Assembly: GCA_963799455.1 (NCBI GenBank)
Contig: CAWCXF010000008.1
Span: 1,426,001-1,490,000, forward strand
Length of the DNA stretch: 64,000 bases
Origin: CAWCXF01 sp963799455
Lineage (GTDB): Bacteria; Pseudomonadota; Alphaproteobacteria; Rhodobacterales; Rhodobacteraceae
Direction: 5' to 3'
The notes under the pieces were generated by a model. It saw only the letters and a list, made by a program, of their open reading frames with translations, had not been told where the DNA came from and did not search any database. The number at the start of each line of letters is the position of its first letter. Within the stretch, counting starts at the first letter, position 1. Below, one piece after another: positions 27,382-39,239 of this stretch. The translations under genes were made by a program, and so were the position numbers.

Positions 27382-27382
27382 G

Positions 27383-29163
27383 GACCCTGTTGGCGAAGTC
27401 GCTGTTACGCCGCGAGTGCGGCGAAGCGCGAGGTTCTGGTGGGGGCGAGGGGGCGCTGAGCGAGCCATGCGGCGAGGCGGTCGAGGTCGATGGCCGCGGC
27501 CGTGACGACGCTCTGCAGGCCCGCCTTGGCCAGCCCGCGGTAGCGCGCCCTGCGCAGGCCGAAGGCGCGCACGCCCTGCGAGATCGTGCCCTCGACGCCC
27601 CGACGCTGGCCGTAGAGCTTCCGACCCGCCTCGGTTGTGAGCCGCGCTCTGGCAGCGGCGACCGCCTCGTGCTCTAGGCGGGGCAAAAGGCCGAGCTGGC
27701 GGCCCGGCCCCCGCGTGCAGCGCCGGCGCGAGGGGCATGGTCTGCACTCCGTCGGGTTGAACCCGACACGGATGAAGCGCTGGCCCGAGGCTCCCCTGGT
27801 GTACTGACCCCATTGGGTGCTGATGCGCCCCTCCGGGCAACGCATTTGCCGCCTCTCCCAGTCCACCGTGAAGTCGGTGACGCGGAAGGCGCCCTCCTCT
27901 CGGGCCTGCCAGCTCAGGTCGGGTCGCGGTGGCCCGACGAGCTCGATGCCGTGACGCTCGCGCGCGGCGACGATGTGATCGCCGCTGACGTAGGCTGCAC
28001 AGGCCGGATGCTCGGACGGGGCCAGCCCCCTGGCGGCCAGCGCGTCGTGGATCCCTTCGGTGCGCATCGCCTCGTGCACGTTGGCCTGGGTCGCCTCGGC
28101 GTGCACGATCAAGCGCGGCGCCCCAGGGTCGCAGGTCTCGGTGAGATGGACCATGTAACCCGTCCAGTTGGTGCCGCCTTTGGATCGGAAGCGGGCCTCG
28201 GTCTCGTATGGGCTCTCGACCCGGTCGCCGGGGCCGCGCCCCTGCACCGGTCGCAGCCGCACGCGGCCGGGTGCGCCATCGCCCCCACCTCCCATGGGCT
28301 CGTCCTCCGACCCCGGCATGACCTGCTCGAAGTGGCGTGCCCAGACGCGGCGCAGCACAGCGATCGCCGGCAGTTCTCCCACGCCCTCAGGCGCCTCCCC
28401 GCCATCCAGGGCATCGAGCAGGTGGAAGCCATCCGTGCCCACTTGGATGGCGTAGGCGTCGCGCTTGGCAGGGGTGGCGGGCAGCCGGGTGTCCTCGACG
28501 CGCCGGTCATAGCGCCCGTGCCATTCGGCCCGCGCCATCTCGCGCAGCCAGTCGGAGGCGACCGCGGCGATGGCGTTCAACGCAGCGCGCAGCGTCTCGG
28601 CCAGGAGCTCCAGGCGATTGAGTGTGCGGACGGCGGCGAGCACGTGAGTGCTGTCGGTGCGGCTGCGCCCGCGGGCCTTGAGGAGCCCGCCTTCGCGGGC
28701 AGCGTCCAGCAGCCGGTCGAGCAGGCATCCGCCGGCTTCGTGCTCGAGCAGGCGCGAGCGGAACTCGCACAGCACCGAGAAGTCGAAGCCGGCATCGTCC
28801 AGCTCGAGGGCGAGCAGGTACTTCCAGTCGATCCGGCCGCGCACGGCGTCGGCCGCCTGCCGGTCGCTGAGCCCCTCGCGGAACTGCATGAGCGTGGCCA
28901 GCGCCAGGCGCCAGGGCGCGTAGCCAGGTTGCCCTCGCCGGGGGTAGAGGTCGGCGAAGTCGGCGTCCTCGAACACCGGACCGAGCCGATCACGCAGAAG
29001 CAGATACGGGTTGCCGCGCCGGAACGCGGCCCGGGCGACGCGGGCGGTGGTCTCGGGCACCGGCGGGAGCGGTTGCGGGCGGAGCGACATGGGCGGCCTC
29101 GCGGACGGGACGCCCATCCTATAATATCACCCGCCTCAGTCCCACGACTTCGCCAACAGGGTC
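27383..29163 (-). mobile_element. IS1182-family element, complete copy 3
   Basis: 1781 bp with 19-bp inverted ends GACCCTGTTGGCGAAGTCG. It contains one intact transposase gene and is practically identical to copy 1. The left flank is IS21 istA; the right flank is chromosomal sequence starting CGGTCC. That the two flanks belong to different sequences shows that recombination or deletion took place at this element, or that it forms the edge of a larger transposed unit. Confidence 0.92.
27405..29090 (-). CDS. IS1182-family transposase
   Basis: Intact 561-residue DDE transposase starting MSLRPQPLPPVPETTARVA. The N-terminal DUF772-type region contains FEDADFADLYPRRGQPGYAP and MQFREGLSDRQAADAVRGRI; catalytic landmarks are SRTDSTHVLAAVRTLN, LTETCDPGAPRLIVHAEATQ, YVSGDHIVAARERHGIE, and the C-terminal GVEGTISQGVRAFGLRRARY. 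It is the only complete IS1182 transposase here and could mobilise both copies. Confidence 0.94.
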   Translation of the reverse strand: MSLRPQPLPPVPETTARVARAAFRRGNPYLLLRDRLGPVFEDADFADLYPRRGQPGYAPWRLALATLMQFREGLSDRQAADAVRGRIDWKYLLALELDDAGFDFSVLCEFRSRLLEHEAGGCLLDRLLDAAREGGLLKARGRSRTDSTHVLAAVRTLNRLELLAETLRAALNAIAAVASDWLREMARAEWHGRYDRRVEDTRLPATPAKRDAYAIQVGTDGFHLLDALDGGEAPEGVGELPAIAVLRRVWARHFEQVMPGSEDEPMGGGGDGAPGRVRLRPVQGRGPGDRVESPYETEARFRSKGGTNWTGYMVHLTETCDPGAPRLIVHAEATQANVHEAMRTEGIHDALAARGLAPSEHPACAAYVSGDHIVAARERHGIELVGPPRPDLSWQAREEGAFRVTDFTVDWERRQMRCPEGRISTQWGQYTRGASGQRFIRVGFNPTECRPCPSRRRCTRGPGRQLGLLPRLEHEAVAAARARLTTEAGRKLYGQRRGVEGTISQGVRAFGLRRARYRGLAKAGLQSVVTAAAIDLDRLAAWLAQRPLAPTRTSRFAALAA

Positions 29164-29169
29164 CGGTCC

Positions 29170-29533
29170 TTTCAGAAAGGTTGCGGCCGCGACGCCAGCG
29201 ACGGGAGGACGAGCGGCCCGAAGACGGCCCGGGCCTGCCGAGCGGTCCCCGTCCGCCGGGCGGGCGATGCCCCCGGGCCCGCGAGCGCGCCGCTCGGCGC
29301 GGCGATGGACGCGCCGAAGAAGTCCCGGCTCGAGGGGAGCAAGCCGTGCGCGGGGGCGACGCGCTCGGCCCCGATCCCGGCCGGGAAGACGGCCGCCGCG
29401 GCGTCGGAGGCCTCGATCCCCGGCCTGCGGCGTCGGGCCCCGCGACGCCGGCCGGTGACGGCGCCCCTCGCACGGGCCGCAGGCGAGGCGGCGCGAGGGC
29501 TCGCGCTGGGAGGGGCGCGCATGGGGGGCCGCG
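29170..29533. other. 364-bp spacer at the right edge of the island
   Basis: GC-rich chromosomal sequence between the CGGTCC repeat and the 3' end of the RNA methyltransferase gene. No gene, RNA or clear signal was recognised. Confidence 0.45.
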
Positions 29534-30835
29534 CTAGCCCCGCGTCAGGATCGCCGCCAGCTCGACATGGGCCGACCAGCGGAACTGGTCCACGACGTGC
29601 ACCGGGCCGAGCCGGTAGCCGCCCGCCACCATCACGGCCGCGTCGCGGGCGAAGGTCGCGGGCTCGCAGGAGACGCAGGCCACCCGCGCCGGGCCGTGGG
29701 CCGCGAGCGCCGCGGCCTGCGCGCCCGCGCCCGCGCGCGGCGGGTCCAGGACCACGGCGTCGAAGCGCGCGAGCTCGTCGCCGGCGAGGGGGCGGCGGAA
29801 GAGGTCGCGCGCCTCGGTGGTGACGCGCCTGAGGCCCTGGGCCCCGCGCCAGCCGGCCGCGAGCGCGTCGAGCGCCATGGCGTCGGCCTCGACGGCGTGG
29901 ACCTCGGCGCGCGCGGCGAGCGGCAGCGCGAAGGTGCCGCAGCCCGAGAACAGGTCGGCCACCCGCGCGGCGCCGGCGAGCCCGGCGCGGACCACCGCCA
30001 CGAGCGCCGCCTCGCCCTGCCGCGTGGCCTGGAGGAAGGCGCCGGGCGGCGGCACGACGCGCGCCGCCCCGAGGCGCTGCGCCGGCGGCGCGGCCTGGGC
30101 CACCCCCTCGCCGTCCCAGGACAGCCGCGCCCACCCCGCATCGCGCGCGACCCCCGCCAGCCGCTCGCGCAGCGCCGCGTCGAGCGGCCGCCCGCCCCTG
30201 GCCGCGACGTCCACGCCCTCGGGCGCGTCGGTGAGCGTGAGCGCCATGGCGCCCGCGCGCGAGGCCCCCGCCGCCACGAGCGCCTCGCAGGCGGGCAGCG
30301 CCGCGGCGAGCGAGGGCAGCAGGATCCGGCACTCGGGGATCGCGGTCACCGCGTCCGAGGCGCGCGCGTGGAAGCCCACCACCGCGCCGCGCCTCAGCCG
30401 CCGGCCCGAGAGCGTGGCCCGCCTGCGGCTCATCGGCGGCGAGGTGGCGACGCCGGCGATCTCGGCCTCGATCCCCCGCGCCAGGAGCGCGCGGCGCACC
30501 CGATCGGCCTTCCAGCGCGCGACGAAGGCGTCCGAGGCGTGCATCAAGGCGCAGCCGCCGCAGGCGCCGTGATGCGGGCAGGGCGCGCGGACGCGGTGCC
30601 CGGAGGGCTCCAGGATGCGCGGCGCGGCGATCCGTCCGTCCCGCGCCTCGCCCGCCACGACCTCGCCCGGCAGCGCGCGGGCGATCCGCAGGCCTCTGGC
30701 GACGCCCTCGCCCCGGCGGTCGAGGCGCTCGACGGTCAGGGGATCGCGGGCGGACGCCGCGCCGCTCACAGCCCCCCCGCGCCCCCCCGATTCGCGCCCG
30801 CCCGACTCGCGCCCGTCCGATCCGCATCCGTCCAT
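29534..30835 (-). CDS. TrmA/RlmCD-family RNA (uracil-5)-methyltransferase
   Basis: 433 residues. A TRAM-like start (VERLDRRGEGVAR, ARALPGEVVAGEARDGRIAA) is followed by iron-sulfur cysteines in CPHHGACGGCALMH and ECRIL. The methyltransferase half has ADLFSGCGTFALPLAARAEV (motif I), FDAVVLDPPRAGAGAQ and the nucleophile VSCEPATFARDAA. It methylates U in 23S rRNA or tRNA; the exact target cannot be told from sequence alone. The ATG at 30835 has GAGGTGAG upstream; an alternative start is 30874. Confidence 0.87.
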   Translation of the reverse strand: MDGCGSDGRESGGRESGGRGGAVSGAASARDPLTVERLDRRGEGVARGLRIARALPGEVVAGEARDGRIAAPRILEPSGHRVRAPCPHHGACGGCALMHASDAFVARWKADRVRRALLARGIEAEIAGVATSPPMSRRRATLSGRRLRRGAVVGFHARASDAVTAIPECRILLPSLAAALPACEALVAAGASRAGAMALTLTDAPEGVDVAARGGRPLDAALRERLAGVARDAGWARLSWDGEGVAQAAPPAQRLGAARVVPPPGAFLQATRQGEAALVAVVRAGLAGAARVADLFSGCGTFALPLAARAEVHAVEADAMALDALAAGWRGAQGLRRVTTEARDLFRRPLAGDELARFDAVVLDPPRAGAGAQAAALAAHGPARVACVSCEPATFARDAAVMVAGGYRLGPVHVVDQFRWSAHVELAAILTRG

Positions 30836-30901
30836 GCCGCGCTCACCTCGCCGCGTCGCGCCCACCAGGGCCATCGCGTGCCGCCCGCCGCGCCCGCGCG
30901 C

Positions 30902-34710
<3,809 letters not shown>

Positions 34711-34864
34711 GGGGGCTCCCGGGAGTCACCGGCCGATATAGGGCCATGCGGGGCGCGAGGGAACCGGGGGCTCCCGCCCCCGAACCCCCGCTGGGGGCAC
34801 GCGTGCCCGTCCCTCGGGCTTACGCGGCGCCGTCAGGCGCCACGGTCCCTCGGAACCCCCGCGA

Positions 34865-36223
34865 CTAGGTGCCCAGCACCAGGCGCATCAGCTCGTCCCG
34901 GCCGAGCGCGAAGCCCGAGGCGATCCAGGCGGCCTCGGCCTTCTTCAGCGCGGCGCCGAGCGCGGGGCCGGAGAGCGCGGGCATCAGGTCGGCGGCTCGA
35001 AGGGGAAACGTCGCGGCGGCGGCGCGGGCGAGGGTGTCGTCGAGGTCCGGCGGCACGGCTCCGCCCCCCTCCGCCGCCCGCGTCGAGACGTGGGAGGGAG
35101 GATCGGGCCTCGCCGCCTCACGCGAACCGCCCTCGTGCCGCGCCCGAGCGCGCCCCGCGGCCGGCCGCGGTTCGAGAGCGCCCCCCCCCGGAGGGCCCGG
35201 CCCGCCAGACGCCGCCCGCACGAGCGCCACGTCGAGCGCGGCGTCCACGCCGTGCCGCCAGGCGACCTCCTGCGGCGACATGCCCCGCTCCAGCGCCTCG
35301 CGCCGCACGCCCAGCGCCCGCGCCTCGGCGCGCGACAGGCGCCAGCGGCCGGACACGTCATCGCCGCCCATGGCCACGAGCCGCCGCTGCCAGGACAGGG
35401 TCCGCCCCGCCTCGACCGCCACCAGCGGCTCCACAGCCGAGGGGTCGGCCCCAGGCGCCACGCGGCCGAGCACGTCCGCATCCTCCATCGCCAGCAGGCT
35501 TGGCCCCGGATCGGGCGCCCCGAGCAGCCGCTTCATCTCCGAGCCCACCCGCTCGCCCGAGAGCCGATCGACGCCCCCGGCCAGCCGCGCGCAGGCGGCG
35601 AGGCCCTGCGCGTCGAGCGCCCCGCGCCCATACCAGGCGTGGAACCGGAAGAAGCGCAGGATCCGCAGGTGGTCCTCGCGGATGCGCGCCTCCGGGTCGC
35701 CCACGAAGCGCAGGCGGCGCGCGAGGAGGTCGGGCAGGCCTCCGAGCGGGTCCACCAGCCGCCCGCAGGCCTCGGCGTAGAGCGCGTTCATGGTGAAGTC
35801 GCGTCGCGCGGCGTCCTCGGCCACCTCGCCCGAGAAGGCCACGACGGCGTGGCGCCCGTCGGTCTCCACGTCGCGGCGGAAGGTCGTGACCTCGTGCGGC
35901 ACGCCGCCCGAGACCACCGTGACCGTGCCGTGCGCGATCCCCGTCGGCACCGCCTTCATCCCCGCGGCCTTTGCGAGCGCGCTCACCCGCTCGGGGACCG
36001 CATCGGTGGCCAGATCCACGTCGGCCACGGGGACGCCCAGCAGCGCGTTGCGCACGCAGCCTCCGACAACGAGCGCCCGGTGCCCGCCCCCCGCGAGCGC
36101 GGCCATCACGCCCTGCGTCGCGGGCGCGTCGAGCCACGCGCCCGCGACGCGCGGCGGCTCGGCCGCCCCGCCGCCCGAGCCCACGGGGACGGTCGGGCGC
36201 GATCCTCCCCGCGGGCCCGTCAC
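34865..36223 (-). CDS. cca: CCA tRNA nucleotidyltransferase / poly(A) polymerase family protein
   Basis: 452 residues of the class II nucleotidyltransferase family that adds or repairs the 3' CCA of tRNA. HRALVVGGCVRNALLGVPV and VADVDLATDAVPERV carry the catalytic acidic pair; then GIAHGTVTVV, RRDFTMNALYAEACGRLVDP and EDHLRILRFFRFHAWYG. A Pro/Gly/Arg-rich insertion (roughly residues 345-400) splits the C-terminal helical part, which resumes with FPLRAADLMPALSGPALGAA. The insertion is unusual and may be a tolerated linker expansion. Confidence 0.9.
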   Translation of the reverse strand: MTGPRGGSRPTVPVGSGGGAAEPPRVAGAWLDAPATQGVMAALAGGGHRALVVGGCVRNALLGVPVADVDLATDAVPERVSALAKAAGMKAVPTGIAHGTVTVVSGGVPHEVTTFRRDVETDGRHAVVAFSGEVAEDAARRDFTMNALYAEACGRLVDPLGGLPDLLARRLRFVGDPEARIREDHLRILRFFRFHAWYGRGALDAQGLAACARLAGGVDRLSGERVGSEMKRLLGAPDPGPSLLAMEDADVLGRVAPGADPSAVEPLVAVEAGRTLSWQRRLVAMGGDDVSGRWRLSRAEARALGVRREALERGMSPQEVAWRHGVDAALDVALVRAASGGPGPPGGGALEPRPAAGRARARHEGGSREAARPDPPSHVSTRAAEGGGAVPPDLDDTLARAAAATFPLRAADLMPALSGPALGAALKKAEAAWIASGFALGRDELMRLVLGT

Positions 36224-36567
36224 GCCCCGTCCTGCCCGAGCGACGACCGACGCCCTTGACCCACGCCCCCCGCTGGAGTCCCGCGCTCCCTCGGGCTCGT
36301 CCCCGGCGCGGGCCCCTCAGGTCGATCTCGCATGCGATCCCCCTCCGAGGCCCATGGCCCGCCCGGTGCTCGCCCGCGGGCCGCGACGCGGCCGACGCGC
36401 CTTCGCCACGCGCCACCCCGCGTCGCCGGCGGCCGCTTCGCCAGCCCCTCGGCGTCGGCCGGGCCCGCGCGACCCCTCCGGCCCGGCTCCGCTCGGGGGG
36501 ATCCGCCGAGCGCCCGCGCCGCTCGGGGCCACCGCCCGCGGCGACCGGTGAGCCGCGCCCAGGCGCC
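36224..36567. other. 344-bp spacer, no gene seen
   Basis: Between the CCA gene and the Nudix gene upstream of it on the same strand. Open frames exist but are proline/arginine-rich noise. No promoter or RNA structure was recognised. Confidence 0.45.
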
Positions 36568-37170
36568 TCAAACCATCCGGTCCGCCAGCGCCCGGGCGAT
36601 CCGCGCGGTGGCGCCCCAGACGTAGTGCGGCCCCCAGGGCACGGCGTAGTAGCGCCGCTCGGCCCCGCGCCACAGCCGCGAGCGCACGGCGTAGGCGGAC
36701 GGGTCGAGGAGGTGGCGCAGCGGCACGGTGAAGGCCTCCTCGACCTCGCCCGCCTCCGGGCGCGCCTCGAACGCCGCGAGCACCCGGCCCACCACCGGCG
36801 TGATCCGAAAGCCCGTGACGGTCTCGTGCGGCGCAAGCCTGCCCAGCACCTCGACGGCCCCGGGCGCCAGGGCGATCTCCTCGTGGGCCTCGCGCAGCGC
36901 GGCGGCCTCGGGCGAGGCGTCCGCCGGCTCCAGCTTGCCGCCCGGGAACGCCACCTGGCCCGGATGGTGGCGCAGCGCCGAGGAGCGCTTGGTGAGCCAC
37001 ACCACCGCGCCGCCGGGCCGGTCCTCGATCGCGATCAGCACGGCGGCCTCCCGCAGCCGGCGCCGGGGGGGGAGCGCCTGCGCCGCGCGGTTGAGGTCGA
37101 AGTCCGAGGACGGCGCGCCGGGCGCGGCCAGCGCCGCGCGCAGGCCCGCGAAGGGGTCAACCGCGTCCAT
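36568..37170 (-). CDS. Nudix hydrolase, CoA pyrophosphatase type
   Basis: 200 residues from ATG 37170 (MDAVDPFAGLRAALAAP). LREAAVLIAIEDRPGGAVVW and LTKRSSALRHHPGQVAFPGG (the NuCoA-type region) lead into the Nudix box GKLEPADASPEAAALREAHE plus EI. The C-terminus ATARIARALADRM is typical. The family cleaves CoA and its esters to 3',5'-ADP and phosphopantetheine. Overlaps the end of the Hsp33 gene by 14 bp, so the two are probably co-transcribed. Confidence 0.9.
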   Translation of the reverse strand: MDAVDPFAGLRAALAAPGAPSSDFDLNRAAQALPPRRRLREAAVLIAIEDRPGGAVVWLTKRSSALRHHPGQVAFPGGKLEPADASPEAAALREAHEEIALAPGAVEVLGRLAPHETVTGFRITPVVGRVLAAFEARPEAGEVEEAFTVPLRHLLDPSAYAVRSRLWRGAERRYYAVPWGPHYVWGATARIARALADRMV

Positions 37171-38191
37171 TCGCGCGCCGGTCCTCACCCGCCTCGCCGC
37201 CGTTCCGGGCGCTCGCGCCGAGCGTCGCGGGGTCGAGCTCGTAATGCGCGCCGCAGAACTGGCAGTCGGCGGTGACGACGCCTCCTTCGGTGGTCATGCG
37301 CGCGATGTCCTCGTCCGAGTAGACCGAGAGCGTCTCGCGCACCTTCTCGGGGGCGCAGGTGCAGCCGAAGCGCAGCGGCTGGGCGTCGTAGACGCGCGGG
37401 CCCTCCTCGTGGAAGAGCCGCACCAGCAGGTCGGTGGGCGCCACCGCCGGCCCCGCCAGCTCGATCGCCTCCGCCGTGTCGAGGAGCGTGTTGGCGCGCC
37501 CCCACGCCTCCCCCTCCTCGCCGTCGAGGAAGTCGGACGCCCCCATCAGCCCGCCCTCTCCCGAGCCGCCCTCGCCGCTCGCGAAGGGCGAGGCCTTGGG
37601 CATGTGCTGGAGCATCACGCCGCCCGCGCGCCAGCTCTCGGCGCCGCCGGGCTCCGTCGAGCGGCCGAAGGAGAGCGCGAAGCGCGTGGGCAGCTGCTCG
37701 GACTGGGCGAAGTAGGTCTCGGCGCAGGCCGCGAGCGAGCCGCCCGCGATCGGCGTGATGCCCTGATAGGGCGTCGTGCCCTCGCCCTGGTCGATCAGGA
37801 TGGCGAAGTAGCCCCGCCCGATCAGCGAGAAGGGCGCGGCGCCGGGATCCGCCGCGGCCAGGCGCTCGGGGTCGTGGCCGGCATAGGCCCGGAGGCGCGC
37901 GGGCTCCCCTTCCGCCTCGGGCGCGTAGTAGTCGGCGGCGATGAGCCGCACCGGCCCGTCGCCGCGCACCTGGATCGAGAGCTTCCAGCGCAGCTTGACC
38001 GCCTGACCGATCAGCGCCGTCAGCAGCACGGCCTCGGCCACCAGCGCCTCGACCGGGCCCGGGTAGTCGTGCTGCGACAGCACACCGTCGAGCACGCCGC
38101 CCAGGCGCGCGACGCGCCCGCGGATGTCCGATCGGTCGAGCTGGAAAGGCAGGACGCTGTCGTCCCAGGTGATCCGGGCGCCGAGGCTCAT
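37157..38191 (-). CDS. hslO: Redox-regulated chaperone Hsp33
   Basis: 344 residues. N-terminal DDSVLPFQLDRSDIRGRVAR, EALVAEAVLLTALIGQAVKL, the holdase core IDQGEGTTPYQGITPIAGGS, and the redox switch with two cysteine pairs FGCTCAPEKV and DCQFCGAHYELD. Under oxidative unfolding stress the zinc is lost and Hsp33 binds unfolding proteins in the cytoplasm. ATG 38191 has GGAGGG 6 nt upstream; the frame stays open through the 27-bp repeats upstream (MPGGPGCVG units), but I regard that as accidental. Confidence 0.94.
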   Translation of the reverse strand: MSLGARITWDDSVLPFQLDRSDIRGRVARLGGVLDGVLSQHDYPGPVEALVAEAVLLTALIGQAVKLRWKLSIQVRGDGPVRLIAADYYAPEAEGEPARLRAYAGHDPERLAAADPGAAPFSLIGRGYFAILIDQGEGTTPYQGITPIAGGSLAACAETYFAQSEQLPTRFALSFGRSTEPGGAESWRAGGVMLQHMPKASPFASGEGGSGEGGLMGASDFLDGEEGEAWGRANTLLDTAEAIELAGPAVAPTDLLVRLFHEEGPRVYDAQPLRFGCTCAPEKVRETLSVYSDEDIARMTTEGGVVTADCQFCGAHYELDPATLGASARNGGEAGEDRRANGRG

Positions 38192-38204
38192 GGGGTTCCC
38201 TCCG

Positions 38205-38332
38205 CCGGGTCCGCCCGGCATGCCAACGCAGCCGGGCCCTCCCGGCATACCAACGCAGCCGGGTCCGCCCGGCATACCAACAGCGCCGGGCCCTCCCGGC
38301 AGGCCAACGCAGCCGGGCGGACCCGGCATACC
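38205..38332. repeat. 27-bp tandem repeat array between hslO and a divergent Nudix gene
   Basis: Nearly five head-to-tail units of the type CCGGGTCCGCCCGGCATACC plus AACGCAG. Each unit contains a 14-bp imperfect palindrome CCGGGNCCKCCCGG. Units alternate between the GTCCGC and GCCCTC forms. The array fills the gap between two divergent start regions, so it could be an operator array or simply a minisatellite. Confidence 0.85.
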
Positions 38333-38410
38333 GGCCCGATATGGGGGCGTCCAGCGAGGCGCCAAGGAGGGCCAGCGAGGGCGGAGGAGGCGGCGACGAC
38401 GATCCGGCGC

Positions 38411-39239
38411 GTGGGTCAGCCGCCACCGCCCGCCCGGCGCCACCGGCCGCGGCTGGGCGTCTACGCCGTGATCCGCCTGGGCGGGGGCGTGCTCCTGACG
38501 GTGCAGGCGGACGGCCTGGGCGCGCCCGAGGCCCAGCTTCCGGGCGGCGGGATCGACCCCGGCGAGCAGCCGCTCGCGGCGCTCGGGCGCGAGGTGATGG
38601 AGGAGACCGGCTGGAGCCTCGCAGCCCCGCGCCGGCTCGGCTGCCCACCGCGTCTTCGACCGCGTGCCGGCCGCGGTCTTCGGGGGCGGGCGGACCGGCG
38701 GGCCGCGCGAAGGATCGGGTGGCGCGGGCGCGTCGGGTCCGGTCGGCGGGCGGGAGGGCGATCGCGGCCCCGCCCACGGCGCCGATCCGGGGGACGGACG
38801 GGTCAGGGCCGAGAAGGTCCGCGCGGTCTGCGCCGCACGCCGGCTCGGCCCCCCGAGCGAGCCCGGCCACGCGGCCGTGGTGCCGAGCGTCGAGGACGCG
38901 CTCCTGGCGCTCGCCGGTCCCGGGCAGGCCGCAATGGTCCGCCGGGCGAGGGCGATGGGCCTCGTCCGGCCGCCCCGGTCCGCCGCCCCGGTCCGCCGCC
39001 CCGGTCCGCCGCCCCGGTCCGCCGGCGGGGCTGCTCAGGCGCCGCGATACTCGACCAGCGCCATCGAGACGTCGTCGGCAAAGTCGCGCCCGCCCGCGTG
39101 GACGCCCAGATCGGCCATCAGCGCCTCCAGGAAGGGCCGGCCGGTCAGGCCCGCCCGCGCGCGGGCGAGGCGCGCCAGACCCTCCTCGTCGAGCATGGCG
39201 CCGGAGGGATCCTCGCACTCGGTCACGCCGTCGGAGTAG
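38411..39239 (+). pseudogene. Nudix hydrolase with frameshift and lost 3' end
   Basis: From GTG 38411: VGQPPPPARRHRPRLGVYAV, IRLGGGVLLTVQADG, and a perfect Nudix box GGGIDPGEQPLAALGREVME plus ETGWS. After LAAPRRLG the frame changes near 38640 (HRVFDRVPAAVFGGG follows in the next frame), and RAEKVRAVCAARRLGPPSEP, GHAAVVPSVEDALLALAGPG complete the C-terminal region. The shifted frame then passes through a 13-bp repeat array and runs antisense over the next gene to 39239, so the natural stop was probably lost around 38960-39030. Confidence 0.7.
38973..39024. repeat. 13-bp tandem repeat, four perfect units
   Basis: Four exact copies of CCCCGGTCCGCCG. Because 13 is not a multiple of 3, each gain or loss of a unit changes the reading frame of the Nudix gene running into it. 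It ends 10 bp before the stop codon of the convergent phosphatase gene. Confidence 0.9.

Larger units (their letters stand above)
9871..29163. mobile_element. Composite-transposon-like island bounded by two direct IS1182-family copies
   Basis: The left boundary is the GACCCTGTTGGCGAAGTCG end of IS1182 copy 1 (9871); the right boundary is the matching inverted end of copy 3 (29163). Both copies read on the minus strand and encode the same protein over the shared part. CGGTCC stands immediately outside both ends (9865-9870 and 29164-29169). Ordinary chromosomal genes flank it (L,D-transpeptidase gene; RNA methyltransferase gene). Inside are at least seven other IS elements or fragments and an amine-catabolism gene set. 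Transposition as one unit is inference. Confidence 0.6.

Noticed and set aside
27381..29165. Simple single insertion of IS1182 copy 3 into an intact IS21 element
   Set aside because: The right flank is chromosomal sequence and not the rest of istA, so the junction cannot be a plain insertion.
38205..38332. CRISPR-like regular repeats
   Set aside because: Units are directly adjacent without spacers and the repeated unit itself is 27 bp, so this is a tandem repeat, not an array. No cas gene is present in the window.
38192..38443. Collagen-like N-terminal extension of Hsp33
   Set aside because: The frame is open through the repeats, but a good ribosome site precedes ATG 38191 where the conserved Hsp33 sequence begins.
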